Translations under genes and position numbers: made by a program | Source of the DNA: Pomphorhynchus laevis | Lineage: Eukaryota > Acanthocephala > Palaeacanthocephala > Echinorhynchida > Pomphorhynchidae | DNA length: 64,000 bases | Assembly (NCBI GenBank): GCA_012934845.2 | Contig: WNNJ02000934.1 | Coordinates: 1 to 64,000, forward strand | Direction: 5' to 3' | Shown here: in pieces, positions 1 to 9,032 of the stretch | How positions within the stretch are numbered: position 1 is the stretch's first letter | Layout of the letters: each line of letters opens with the position of its first letter | Notes under the pieces: generated by a model | Database searches by the model: none | What the model was told of the DNA's origin: nothing | What the model saw: the letters and a program-made list of their open reading frames with translations, nothing else

Positions 1-39
1 TATAATATTATATACTTATAATATAATATTATCACATCG

Positions 40-1284
40 ATGCATACAAACTCCAAAGAGCATCACGCCAGCCGCTTTTACGCCATTGACGAGAATAGTA
101 TCCTTTCTGCGTGCGGGCGAACCAAAGGCGGTGCAGGTCCGTCAGGTCTTGATTCCACTGCCTGGCAACATATGCTAACCCATTTCGGAGTTCAATCTCA
201 AATGTTATCACAGTCGCTGGCAAGTTTCGCAATTTGGATTGCAACCGAGCCGATCCCGCCAAAAATCTTAGAAGCGTTTACGAGCTGCAGACTGATCGCA
301 TTGAAAAAGAGCAATGGTGGTATCCGTCCAATAGGCATTTCGGACACATCTCGACGAATAATCTCAAAGGCCATCCTCACCCTTGTAAGAGATAACATAC
401 AGGATGTCGCAGGAAATGTTCAAACAGCTGCAGGTCAAAGATGTGGTGTTGAGCATGCCGTCCACAAGCTTCGATCTTTGTACAAAAAAAAACCCGATTC
501 GTGTCTCCTTTCAATCGATGCGACTAATGCGTTCAACAAAATAAACAGACAAGCAGCTCTCCATAATCTCAAATTCATATGCCCGTCATTATCCTGTATA
601 TTGCATAACTTATATCAAAATCCTTCAATGTTGGGTGTCGGAACCGATACTTTGCTATCTGAGGAGGGTTTTACTCAAGGCGACCCCTTCGCAATGCCAT
701 GTTTTTCTCTGGCTTCACTACCGCTAATAGACAAAATTCACCAACGCGTTCCTAACGTTCATCAGGTGTGGTATGCCGATGACGCTAATTTTGTCGGAGA
801 CCTACCGAATATCAAGAAAGTGTGGGATGTTTTAATGAGGGAAGGTCCAAAGTATGGCTATATAGTGAATCCAAGCAAATCAAAACTGCTTTCACATCGA
901 AGCCTCGAAATCGACCAACACCCTTCGCCCGATATAGAGATCAGTATATATGGAATATCAGTACTAGGCTCCGCTATTGGTACACCACAATATGAAGCAA
1001 TGAAAGTAAGCCAATGCGTCGATGGTTGGGTCAGTCTTCTCGAAAGCTTGGCTGAAGTAGCAAATGTTGACCCTCATGTTGCATACATAGGCCTTACAAA
1101 AGCAATCCAATCGAAGTGGACATACATAACAAGAACGATAGATTGCAACACCGATCAGTTGAAAAATGTTTCTGGTCTGTTAAGGGATAAACCCTTGCCA
1201 AAAAATGACAAGGTTGCCAACCGAAAATGGATGGGATACTATTTTGACATCTCCATTAAGTTTAGGCGGACTGGGAGTACATGA
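40..1284 (+). CDS. LINE-A reverse transcriptase (truncated start, frame break near end)
   Basis: The frame encodes an RT domain. Visible motifs are the fingers motif GGIRPIGISD (about residue 95), SIDATNAFN with the first catalytic Asp (about 165), FTQGDPFAMPCF (about 212) and VWYADDAN with the catalytic Asp pair (about 244). The element is 5'-truncated, so the first Met is internal to the original protein. The last ~30 codons are not RT-like. The proper continuation lies in the overlapping frame from 1205, so a one-base shift near 1195-1205 has split a single ORF. A 9-A run at 484-492 keeps this frame open, while copy 2 has 8 A and breaks there. Confidence 0.85.
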   Translation: MHTNSKEHHASRFYAIDENSILSACGRTKGGAGPSGLDSTAWQHMLTHFGVQSQMLSQSLASFAIWIATEPIPPKILEAFTSCRLIALKKSNGGIRPIGISDTSRRIISKAILTLVRDNIQDVAGNVQTAAGQRCGVEHAVHKLRSLYKKKPDSCLLSIDATNAFNKINRQAALHNLKFICPSLSCILHNLYQNPSMLGVGTDTLLSEEGFTQGDPFAMPCFSLASLPLIDKIHQRVPNVHQVWYADDANFVGDLPNIKKVWDVLMREGPKYGYIVNPSKSKLLSHRSLEIDQHPSPDIEISIYGISVLGSAIGTPQYEAMKVSQCVDGWVSLLESLAEVANVDPHVAYIGLTKAIQSKWTYITRTIDCNTDQLKNVSGLLRDKPLPKNDKVANRKWMGYYFDISIKFRRTGST

Positions 1285-2248
1285 CCCTGCAGTTACATCC
1301 TCACTAGATTATGATTTTTCGCTAGCAATCAGCCATACATACGAGTCTGGAATTACAGGACAAGCTTTACGAAACTCTCAATCAAAACTGGTTCAATGTT
1401 TGGCAACGGGTCGCATAACTTCACTAAACTGTCGTTTGTCAGATACGATTCAAAAAATGGACACGACTGTGAGGACTGCAATAAAACATGCCCAGAGAAA
1501 TGGTGCGTCATCATGGCTAAGTGCCCTTCCATTGAAAAGTGAGCACTTTCATCTGTCAGCGAAAGAGTTTACGGATGCCCTATCCGCACGCTATGGTCAA
1601 ACCCCGCGGGATTTGATTGGTTCCATATGTCCATGTGGTGACTTAATGACCTTGAGCCATGGACTATCTTGTCGCAAAGGTGGTCTGCCATCAATAAGGC
1701 ACGATGCGGTTCGCGACATAATTGTAAATGAGTTAACGTCAGTTAGTCGTGATGTTGAGATTGAACCTAGACTGCAACCTGTCCCAGATACTTTGAATTT
1801 CGAAAACAACGCGACCAGTCGTGACCTGGGTGCTCGACTGGACATATCATGTCGAGGATTGGGAAATGAGAGATTCGAGCGGACGTTTTTTGACGTCAAT
1901 CTATTTAGCATTTTTGCTCAATCGACCGTTTCCAAATCTGTTGACTCCGCATTCGAATATAAATCGTCCAGAAAGAATTCAAAATATTGGGAAAGAATCG
2001 AGACTGTTGAAAAGGGCAAATTTATTCCACTCATTTTTTCATCATCCGGTGGCATGGGAAAGGAGGCGAATGGGTTATTCCAGAAAATTGCTGCAGTTAA
2101 GGCTCGCCGAGGAAATGAATCGTACGCGCACATCGTGTCACGCATTAAGCGCCGTGTCGCCTTTGGGATCTCCCGTTCAGCCAGCGCGTGTCTTCGAAGG
2201 CAAGAACAAAACCAGGATCCGGTAACAAAACCTGAAACAACGTTGTAG
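1205..2248 (+). CDS. LINE-A C-terminal region: thumb, Cys/His motif, nuclease-like domain
   Basis: Continues LINE-A in another frame. It begins with a LGGLGV motif typical of the segment after the RT thumb, then SSWLSALPLK, then CPCGDLMTLSHGLSC (a CxC...HxxxxC Cys/His cluster, about residues 141-155). A conserved block follows with RHDAVRD, EIEP, GARLDI and TFFDVNLF. The Asp residues of GARLDI and FFDV resemble a PD-(D/E)xK-type nuclease core, which would cut the target site. The frame ends with conserved SGGMGKE and a basic tail. Assignment to an RLE-like fold is inference from motif spacing. Confidence 0.75.
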   Translation: MTRLPTENGWDTILTSPLSLGGLGVHDPAVTSSLDYDFSLAISHTYESGITGQALRNSQSKLVQCLATGRITSLNCRLSDTIQKMDTTVRTAIKHAQRNGASSWLSALPLKSEHFHLSAKEFTDALSARYGQTPRDLIGSICPCGDLMTLSHGLSCRKGGLPSIRHDAVRDIIVNELTSVSRDVEIEPRLQPVPDTLNFENNATSRDLGARLDISCRGLGNERFERTFFDVNLFSIFAQSTVSKSVDSAFEYKSSRKNSKYWERIETVEKGKFIPLIFSSSGGMGKEANGLFQKIAAVKARRGNESYAHIVSRIKRRVAFGISRSASACLRRQEQNQDPVTKPETTL

Positions 2249-2565
2249 CCATCAGTGAGGCTGACGAGAGCAGCTAATTATTGATCTAACTTTATTTGTT
2301 TTAGTTTTATAAATAAATTTTTCTCTCTCAAAAAAAAATTAATATTATAAGTACAGCACTAGCTATATTGATAATTATTGATTATTAGCAATAAAATAGG
2401 TAATTATATTAATTATTATATAATTTATATAATTATTTAATTTTCATTATATTAATTAATAATTATTATACTTTGATAGTTATTTAATTCTTATTTTGTA
2501 AAATATTAAATTTGTAAACAATATAAAATACTAAGACTTATATAGCTAATGTGAAACGAAGCAAT

Positions 2566-2687
2566 TACTCCTTCAATTAGAGAATTGTTAAATTATAGAA
2601 TTAAAATTGAATTTTGATTTAGCATTATAATTATAATTTTATAACTATATTCAATACATATACTCAGTTAGCTGATTTGACATGTGG
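2566..2687 (-). repeat. Short repeat M1, partial copy
   Basis: Shares with the repeats at 23748-23942 and 60497-60719 the AAATTGAATTTTGATTTAGC region and the end sequence ACTCAGTTAGCTGATTT. It is in the same orientation as the 60.5 kb copy. The inner part is shortened and diverged. Confidence 0.6.
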
Positions 2688-2933
2688 TACACCACTAGAA
2701 CTGATATGATTGAAAGAATCACACGAGGAAAACATGAAACCGACGATTTAAGTAATACAGCTCGTGTAAGCAATAAATATTTACAATAGTAAAAATGAGA
2801 ACTTACGGTTTTCTGTCCAGTGAACGATAAGTATAGGAACGAATAATAAAAAAATCGGTGTGTATTGGATTCGAATTTCGAATAATAGTTACCGCCCACT
2901 CCAACTATAGAACAAATAAATTGTGTAATTTTG

Positions 2934-3062
2934 TATATAAGCCAAATATAAGCAGCATTTCGGCGACAAGGTGTTCAGCAGAAACAGTAACATGACCGAA
3001 GCAAGAACTGTTGGCGTAGTCTTACTACTGATTATAGTGTACAATGATGCTGATAGAATTTA
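2934..3062 (+). promoter_or_regulatory. Possible TATA promoter and short secreted-peptide leader
   Basis: TATATAAG at about 2934 is followed about 40 bp on by GTTCAGCAG (arthropod-initiator-like), then an ATG at 2992. The 23-codon frame MTEARTVGVVLLLIIVYNDA... looks like a signal peptide, and a GT after ATTATA could be a splice donor. Nothing downstream was recognised as a mature peptide, and short hydrophobic frames arise by chance in AT-rich DNA. Confidence 0.25.
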
Positions 3063-3236
3063 AATAACCACTTAAGGATAATATGAAACCGACCAATGAA
3101 GTGTTTAATTATTAAATTAATTTAATAATTATTTCAGATGAATAAATTGTCAAATGTAATTAACAAATCAGAAATAAACAGATTTTTATAATAGTAATTT
3201 ATAAAAATCCAAATAATGTCAACAATTTTTAATGGA

Positions 3237-3713
3237 TTACAATTTGAAGTATTGCTGCATATGGGTGCTTGGAAGGCATCTGTTGAGATTATGTTTATTT
3301 CCGATTCCTTCTCCTTCTTGTAGTAGACGACGCATACCTTCATAATTGAAGCTTTTGGAAATGTTCTTTAAATAATAATGTATTTTGCAGTAAAAAGAAT
3401 GTCCACTTTCTCTGACGAGCAAATGCCTTGAGAATTCATTTTGAGCAAATCGTATATTTTTACACCATTCCAAAATTTGATCTGAATTCATTTCAAAAAC
3501 CTTTGGATTCTCTTTGCGTTTGTAGCTAAAGTGACGATTCATGAATAATGTATGGTTCTGCAATGATTCATTAATGAATTTCGCAAACGAATAAACATCT
3601 TTAAAATCGTATATATTGACATATGATCCAGGTGGTGCAAATTTTGTATAGTTTGGACAATTGCCAAAATCGGCCACAATTGGAACTGATCCCGCTCGTA
3701 TGGCATCAAAATA
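3237..3713 (-). pseudogene. Alpha-1,3-fucosyltransferase-like gene (GT10), C-terminal half
   Basis: GT10 enzymes transfer fucose from GDP-fucose to glycoproteins in the Golgi. This half starts in frame with FDAIRAGSVPIVADFG, matching the conserved GT10 block in which a G-x-VPIV motif follows the TEKF motif. It continues with PPGSYVNIYDF (acceptor/donor site block) and a C-terminal region with CKN and GHSFYC, ending with a stop at 3237. The N-terminal half lies on the same strand at 6054-6780. The two halves together are about 395 codons, a normal GT10 length, and no intron is seen, so this is a single-exon gene or retrocopy. The 2.3 kb between them has inverted-repeat ends and no usable GT-AG pair, so the gene looks disrupted. 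Confidence 0.82.
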
Positions 3714-4187
3714 TAATCATTATCAATGAAAATAATACCGTATTTCTAACCTTTAATTGTGCATATGCATGATTAAATGTGTATAACGATATAATTTATA
3801 TATATGCCCTGATTTTCTTTAATGAATTTTTGTTTTTATTAAACGTACTAGTTTAACCAATGATATATTTCAACGTTTGACTAATAACTCAATTTATTAC
3901 CGAACTCAATACACCGCAACTTTATTATAACTCTATTGAAATTGCAAATTATTTCATAACTTTTACTTTTTTAGACCGTTCGCAAATCTTCATTTGTATG
4001 AAGTTGTATATGTACTTAGGTTTACAAACCTATATATAATCAATTATATATACTGTATTTATATATCAGATTATACGATCCATTAATGGCTGCTTGTACA
4101 AACGAAGTAAAATCATGTTTTTCAACTGGTTTGGCCATACGCAATATTGATTTTAAGAATCTTGGAAAGAAGGATACTAAGATGACA

Positions 4188-4600
4188 TCGCCTAAAGGCT
4201 ACAGCAAACCTTGTAGATGAATCCGATGCAAGTGTTGTGATGAAATGCTTGTAACGGAATGGTTTGATGCGGCAAAGACGGGCGTAAGATATCGCTTGAA
4301 GCATGAATCACATTGTAAATCGAAAGGTAATGTATACATGTACTTGTTAATCTTGTGGAAAGTAGTACATCGGCGAAACTGGAAGGGACAATAAACATAA
4401 GACAAAACAATCGAAGATACGATACCTGCAAAAACAGAACGGAGAATTATGGTGCAGTAAGATACATATGTGAAAATCTAGTTCACATCATGAAAACAGT
4501 AATCCTCGAAAGTGGATTAATGAATACGAATGAAAGAAAAAAGATATGACAATTTTAGATAGGAAGAACGATGGCTGATAAAATGCTGAATAAGCAACAC
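4188..4600 (+). pseudogene. PLE relic, GIY-YIG endonuclease region
   Basis: Translations in neighbouring frames carry CKCCDEM, then KHESHCKSKGNVYMY, then a tail with NIRQNN, AVRYICEN and ILESG. This order (Cys pair, H-x-CKSKN-VIY, R-x2-H-like helix, AV-x-H-like and E-containing helix) matches the C-terminal GIY-YIG nuclease of Penelope-like elements. Several breaks separate the pieces, and no RT is attached. Copy 2 has the same relic with one small difference. Confidence 0.55.
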
Positions 4601-4845
4601 ACCTTCCTTAATTTTCTCATTTTTAAAAATTAGATATGTTTTAAAAATGTTGAAATTCTTCCGGAAATTGTCAATTGTGTTATTATTGTTGTGTGAGTGC
4701 AAATTACACTTTTGTATATTGTACTTATATATATTAAAGAAATAGTTGTAATTTTAACGAAAATATATATATTTCCAAACTCTGCTTCTATTAATACTTA
4801 TTATATATAAAAGAGTCTTTGAGCGTTAGTTTCAAAAATATTCTA

Positions 4846-4847
<2 letters not shown>

Positions 4848-4934
<87 letters not shown>

Positions 4935-4935
4935 T
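4848..4935. repeat. (AT)n microsatellite, long allele
   Basis: About 40 AT dinucleotides. Copy 2 has only about 10 bp of AT at the matching place (near 33150). Confidence 0.98.
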
Positions 4936-5341
4936 AAATGGTGTTGCTTGATAGACTGGACTTCGATTCACGACTTTCAGTCACCATGTCACTTCTAGAC
5001 GACCACTTCAGCATCGAAATGATGAGTACCCGGTAACACTCATCAGTAGAATGAGGTACACACTGGTCGTTTCGGTTGCCTGTGTGACATTGTGAATAAA
5101 GGCGTTTCCGACACTTTGCTTAATTGTCTGAGGCTTACGCTCTTAACCAGATCAAATTGCTGTGCGGACCATCCTTAAACACTAGGCAGAGGTTGCTGCT
5201 GAATTGTCGCTGCACTCGTTGGATCCTAAATGGATACGGCAGGTATAATAGTAGTGCACGGATGTGCTGGGTAGACAACGGTCCAGGATTTCTTACGAAA
5301 TACGGCATTTATACTAAATGGTGTTGCTTGATAGACTGGAC
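4930..5341. repeat. 380-bp unit bounded by 32-bp direct repeats
   Basis: The 32-bp sequence at 4930-4961 (core CTAAATGGTGTTGCTTGATA) recurs exactly at 5310-5341, so the unit is 380 bp and present 1.08 times. It is less AT-rich than its surroundings and has an 8-bp hairpin (TGATGAGT / ACTCATCA) at about 5020-5045. No long ORF is seen. It could be the trace of a tandem unit such as a satellite or retrozyme-like dimer, or a short insertion with an unusually long flanking repeat. Confidence 0.75.
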
Positions 5342-5560
5342 AGTTTACAAATAATTTTGTAAACTGATATTAAGTAAAAAATAAAATCAATTGTATTGCT
5401 AAGATGCATTTATATTTGAAAGAGTAAATAATTTTGTAAACTGATATTTAGTAAAAAAATAAAATCAATTGTATTTTTAAAAATCAATTATGTATTTTAG
5501 CAATAAAATTTATTTTATTTTTTTACTTAATATCAGTTTACAAAATTATTTGCTCTTTCA
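5342..5560. repeat. Foldback repeat
   Basis: Bases about 5418-5466 and 5511-5560 are inverted copies of about 48 bp, with GAAAGAGTAAATAATTTTGT reappearing as its reverse complement. A third, direct partial copy lies at about 5342-5392. The arms can form one long hairpin. Confidence 0.8.
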
Positions 5561-5745
5561 ATGACGCCATAGTATGGTTTATTAATTTAGTTAAATTTAA
5601 CTAAAATAATTTCGTTTTTAAAAAAGGAAAAAAATACGTTTAATAAAACGTTTTTAATAAAAACGGTTTAAATAAATAATACTCTTGTTGTATTTTTTTT
5701 CAAGTTGAAGCAACCTCTCGGTATCACTATAAGATTCAATATATA

Positions 5746-5746
<1 letters not shown>

Positions 5747-5816
<70 letters not shown>
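5747..5816. repeat. (AT)n microsatellite, long allele
   Basis: About 35 AT dinucleotides. The matching place in copy 2 (about 33977-33996) is a short imperfect run. Confidence 0.97.
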
Positions 5817-5861
5817 TTTAATTAAGTGTAGAAAACAGGCAAAGACACTTATAATTTATTC

Positions 5862-5893
5862 AAACGTATCGTCCTTTATAGGGACTTCGTCTG
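5862..5893 (-). other. Hammerhead-like motif (copy 1, degraded)
   Basis: On the minus strand: CAGACGA, one A, a stem GUCC / GGAC closing a 7-nt loop, then GAUAC. In copy 2 the last block is GAAAC. Hammerhead ribozymes have CUGANGA, stem II, GAAA, and those of PLEs and schistosomes often use a GUCC/GGAC stem II. The single extra base before the stem departs from the canonical core, so activity is doubtful. Confidence 0.45.
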
Positions 5894-6053
5894 TATATTG
5901 TATGTAGTTACTGTTCAATAATATTTAAACTCAATCAATAATATTTGAACTCAATCAATTAATATATATAAACTATAGTATTCGAACTATATATATTATA
6001 TAACTAAAATAAATAAAATAATTTCCTGGTAATATTTTCATTGAAAGTGATTA

Positions 6054-6780
6054 AGTTAAATTTTTCAGTTACATAATTTTTGCAATTTGAATTCTCAATA
6101 GCAATTACATATTTATAAGATTCATATAGTTCGGTAGTCTTTCCCTTGTAACGACGTTGTGTACCGACGTTGTTCAAGCAAAGACCGTAACTGTCCACAT
6201 ACAAATGGTTCATAAGTTCTTTGACAAACAGCTGCCTTCTATTAAAAGGTCTACAATTTTTGCATAGCCATACAATTCCTTTTCTTTCTTCTATGTTTTG
6301 AGGTGTTACGAGTAATCCTTTCAAGTATAGGTCAATTTTTGAGAAATATGTATGCGGAAATGGATATGATGTTTCCCAATCGTATGTTATTGAAAAATCG
6401 TAGTATTGTGAAAGTCTCCTAGCAAGTGGAGGTGCTTCATGAGTGTACACCACAACAAATGGAGGAAATCGTTTTGGCGGCGACATATCGAATGTAGTCA
6501 TTTTGTTATAAGCAATAATATTGGGCTTTTCTTCCCTTTCAAGTAATGAGTTCATACTTATCCAATGTATAAAAGACCCATCTCGACATTTTTGATCATA
6601 GTTTTCAATTTGCCAATCATTAGTAGTAGTATCTCTCACTATAAGATTTTTTGGCAGCTCAAAATGATTGAAGGTTTGACGATTTGCAATAATTGTTTTG
6701 TAACAACAAATCGCAAAAGACACGAAAATTGCTACCATTATGAGTTTTCTTATATTGGATTTTGTTTTTCGTCCACGCAT
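6054..6780 (-). pseudogene. Alpha-1,3-fucosyltransferase-like gene (GT10), N-terminal half
   Basis: A type II membrane protein start: basic MRGRKTKSN, then a hydrophobic anchor at about residues 12-27. GT10 features follow: FVVVYTHEAPP (about 108-118), ITYDWETSYPFPH (the region that recognises GDP-fucose in the family), GIVWLCKNCRPFNRRQ, VDSYGLC, and YKYVIAIENSNCKNYVTEKF, the family's signature near the donor site. GT10-like sequence stops after TEKF where the TIR element begins, and the last ~15 codons to the stop at 6004 are element sequence. The rest of the domain is at 3237-3713. In copy 2 a one-base loss in the DWETSYP region also breaks this half. Confidence 0.85.
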
Positions 6781-8170
6781 TGTTTAACTCACTAAATGAC
6801 CAATAATTTTTTAGTGTAGTATCATCATATTATCATCGTATTTATTATTATCATACGTGAAATTGTTTTCTTTTTTTAAATTAGAGTGTACTTGGCTCTT
6901 CTGTTATATTTATCAGAGGAATAGGAGGTGAAAATAGCATAGAATTTCTTCCAGATAACCTATGATGTTAATTCTAATACATCCTTTGTAAAATTTTATC
7001 TTCCTTTATAACCTTATATAATCCTTTATTTATCATCATTTATAAATTTGATTCCTTTTTATTCTAAATTATATAAAATGTTAAGATTCAAATATTTATC
7101 TTTAAATTCGTATATTACAAAAATGCAAACTCAATTAACTGGTCTAATTGGTAAAGCATTTTCACATATACTTTGTATAAAACATTGCGTTTAACAATTT
7201 ATTAAGTAATTCAATGACTTTGTGAACATTTTTATTCAATATTTTAGATTATTCAGTTTTAAAGCAACGGAGACCAACAAAAACACGCATATTTAATTGT
7301 TTAAATAATAAACAATTATGAAGATTTTATAAAATATAAAATTTTATAATTTCATATTATAAAATTGTTATTTCATAAAGTATAATTTCATATTATGAAT
7401 ATTGATTTTGTTTTTATATTAAAAATATCATGTACATATCAATCAGATCAGATAACTAAGTCTACTTAAAAATAAAGATAAATAATTATAAGTAATAAAT
7501 AATTACGTTTGTCGTTAAGCTTATTTTATCTTCTTAACCAATCAGATCAGATAATTGAGTCTACGTATTTTATACTATATATTTTATTGACTTTTACTTT
7601 ACCATTTTATACTATTAATAAAAATATTGATAAATAATAAAAAATTATAAAAATTAATATTTCAGTCATCAATTCAATCACGTTTCATTGACGAGTAAAC
7701 GCTATTATCGTCAGACACCATCTTGTCTGACAAATATATTATAATTATAATATAATATTATATATAATTATAACTAATTATAAATAATTAGTCTACGTAT
7801 TTTATATCATATATTAATAAAAATATAGATAAATAATAAAAAATTATAAAAATTAATTTAGAATTTAATTTATTTTATATAATGATAGAATTTATATCCT
7901 GGTGTTAAAGATCATCATGATCTCTCTTATATAATTTAAATATAAATATTCTATTAGAAAAATTAAAAAATCATTATACTTGCTTAAAAATTAGCAGAAA
8001 AATAGGTTATATAACCGAGAAAGTCTATCGGTTGATAGATAAGTTATCTGTCTACGTATTTTGAACTAATGAAAAATATTTATCATTTAAAATAATGAAT
8101 AAATAATTATAAATAATAAATAATTGTAAATAATAAAAAATAAATATTATTATAAACTTCTATATAATAT
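6781..8170. other. AT-rich DNA with M1-like repeat ends
   Basis: No gene recognised. Four stretches near 7441, 7541, 7790 and 8030 carry variants of ...TAATTGAGTCTACGTATTTT, similar to one end of repeat M1 or a related family. A hairpin GTCAGACA..TGTCTGAC lies near 7710-7730. The first ~120 bp upstream of the fucosyltransferase start may be its old promoter or leader; no clear TATA box stands out. Confidence 0.45.
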
Positions 8171-8259
8171 TTAAAAATTAAACAAATCGATAGAAGTCAA
8201 TGCAAAATGTTATTGTTACAAATTTTACATTGACTTCTCTCGATTTGTTTAATTTTTAA
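8171..8259. repeat. Foldback repeat, 32-bp arms
   Basis: Bases 8171-8202 and 8228-8259 are inverted repeats matching at 31 of 32 positions with a 25-bp loop. A diverged version of the same arms lies at 19493-19664. In both places the right arm (TTGACTTCTCTCGATTTG) runs straight into an A-rich stretch and ATGGA. Confidence 0.9.
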
Positions 8260-8264
8260 AAACA

Positions 8265-8459
8265 ATGGAGTCTGCTTACACAACGATATACAAAAAGATT
8301 ATAAAAATCTTTTTTATGTCGTACTTCGTCTGTAAAAATATAATTATTTTTTACTTAAAATATATACTAAATGTCAATTCTTTTTATCATTGCATACTTC
8401 ACGAATACGTAACAATTGTCATCTTATGTTTTTTTTCCTTCTGGAATATCACATTGTAA
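8265..8459 (+). CDS. Short hydrophobic ORF of unknown function
   Basis: A 64-codon frame beginning MESAYTTIYKK with two hydrophobic segments (about residues 16-30 and 45-60). It is unchanged in the second copy at 36444-36638. It begins immediately after the right arm of the foldback, where the paralogous foldback at 19.6 kb also has an ATGGA. Composition is the F/I/Y/K mix expected from AT-rich DNA, so it may be a chance frame. I do not recognise it. Confidence 0.25.
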   Translation: MESAYTTIYKKIIKIFFMSYFVCKNIIIFYLKYILNVNSFYHCILHEYVTIVILCFFSFWNITL

Positions 8460-9032
8460 AAAACTGTGAAAATTATCGCTTTTTATAAACTAAGTTACTC
8501 CGGAAAGAGCCGTTGCTTTCTAAAATAAATTTTTCTTTAATGACTCATATTTTACATCAAGCCGTTCTGTAATTTGCAATAGACCAGACTTAAAATAATT
8601 TTTTTTAAAGCATTCATAGAACAAACGTTTGTGGAACGGTTTAAGTAGGTAGTAGGGATGACGCATTTTCTTCGTTATTTGCTTTTATGAATTTTAGATT
8701 TAAAATACCTGCTTTTGATTATTTCTATTCAAGATTTGGTGAAATCTCGAATTTTGTAGGTAATTTCGGTATTATTTTTTTGGTACAAATTCTTGTGAGG
8801 TAAATATTCATATAAATAAATGTTTTATTACTAACTAAGATGGTGTTTTATAGTTATCGCTAATAAGCAACTAAGTAACCAGAGAATAAGATTGTTCAGA
8901 ATAGTGCAACATTGGGTTCTTATAGACGGAGACCAGCGATCTTATCGTATGATATCCATAACTCAGTTTTGATAGAAGCACGAGACATTCCCCAAAACAT
9001 CGGTCATTTAATCAAAGACATATTTCCACTAT
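8460..9032. other. No gene seen
   Basis: Unassigned moderately AT-rich DNA. A short imperfect inverted pair (GGAAAGAGCCGTT.. / ..GGAACGGTTTAAG) lies at about 8502 and 8633. Nothing else recognised. Confidence 0.4.

Larger units (their letters stand above)
33..2338 (+). mobile_element. LINE-A, 5'-truncated non-LTR retrotransposon
   Basis: A non-LTR element that starts inside the reverse transcriptase region and runs through a short 3' UTR to an A-run at about 2330-2338. It carries an RT with TQGDP and YADD motifs, then a Cys/His motif and a nuclease-like C-terminus. This RT type, with an FTQGDPFAM-like block and a C-terminal CxC...HxxxxC / RHD domain, is widespread in invertebrate LINE proteins. 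I judge the C-terminus to be restriction-like-endonuclease related, which is inference. At copy 2 a 17-bp direct repeat brackets the same element. Confidence 0.85.
2339..3236. other. AT-rich interval between LINE-A and the fucosyltransferase relic
   Basis: No gene of convincing length. It contains a partial copy of the short repeat M1 (2566-2687), a possible TATA-driven short leader (2934-3062) and AT-rich filler. The phrase ATGAAACCGAC occurs at about 2733 and again at about 3083, suggesting a small local duplication. Confidence 0.5.
3714..6053. mobile_element. 2.3 kb insertion with 26-bp terminal inverted repeats, splitting the fucosyltransferase gene
   Basis: Bases 3714-3739 and 6028-6053 are inverted repeats matching at 23 of 26 positions (outer bases TAATCA). 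They sit exactly where fucosyltransferase coding sequence stops on one side (TEKF) and resumes on the other (FDAIRAG). The interior holds a PLE GIY-YIG relic, two (AT)n tracts, a 380-bp direct-repeat unit, a 48-bp foldback and a hammerhead-like motif, and no transposase. It is therefore a non-autonomous DNA-transposon-like element that collected other insertions, or a composite. No clear target-site duplication is visible. Confidence 0.65.

Noticed and set aside
1597-1911. 104-codon minus-strand frame and similar frames opposite LINE ORFs
   Set aside because: Antisense shadows of LINE-A and other LINE coding sequence, with no independent support.
5010-5050. CTGATGAG on the minus strand as a canonical hammerhead ribozyme
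   Set aside because: The stem is a simple 8-bp palindrome (TGATGAGT/ACTCATCA) and no GAAA strand follows it.
3714-6053. The fucosyltransferase interruption as an ordinary intron
   Set aside because: No GT donor after TEKF and no AG acceptor before FDAIRAG; instead there are inverted terminal repeats exactly at the break points.
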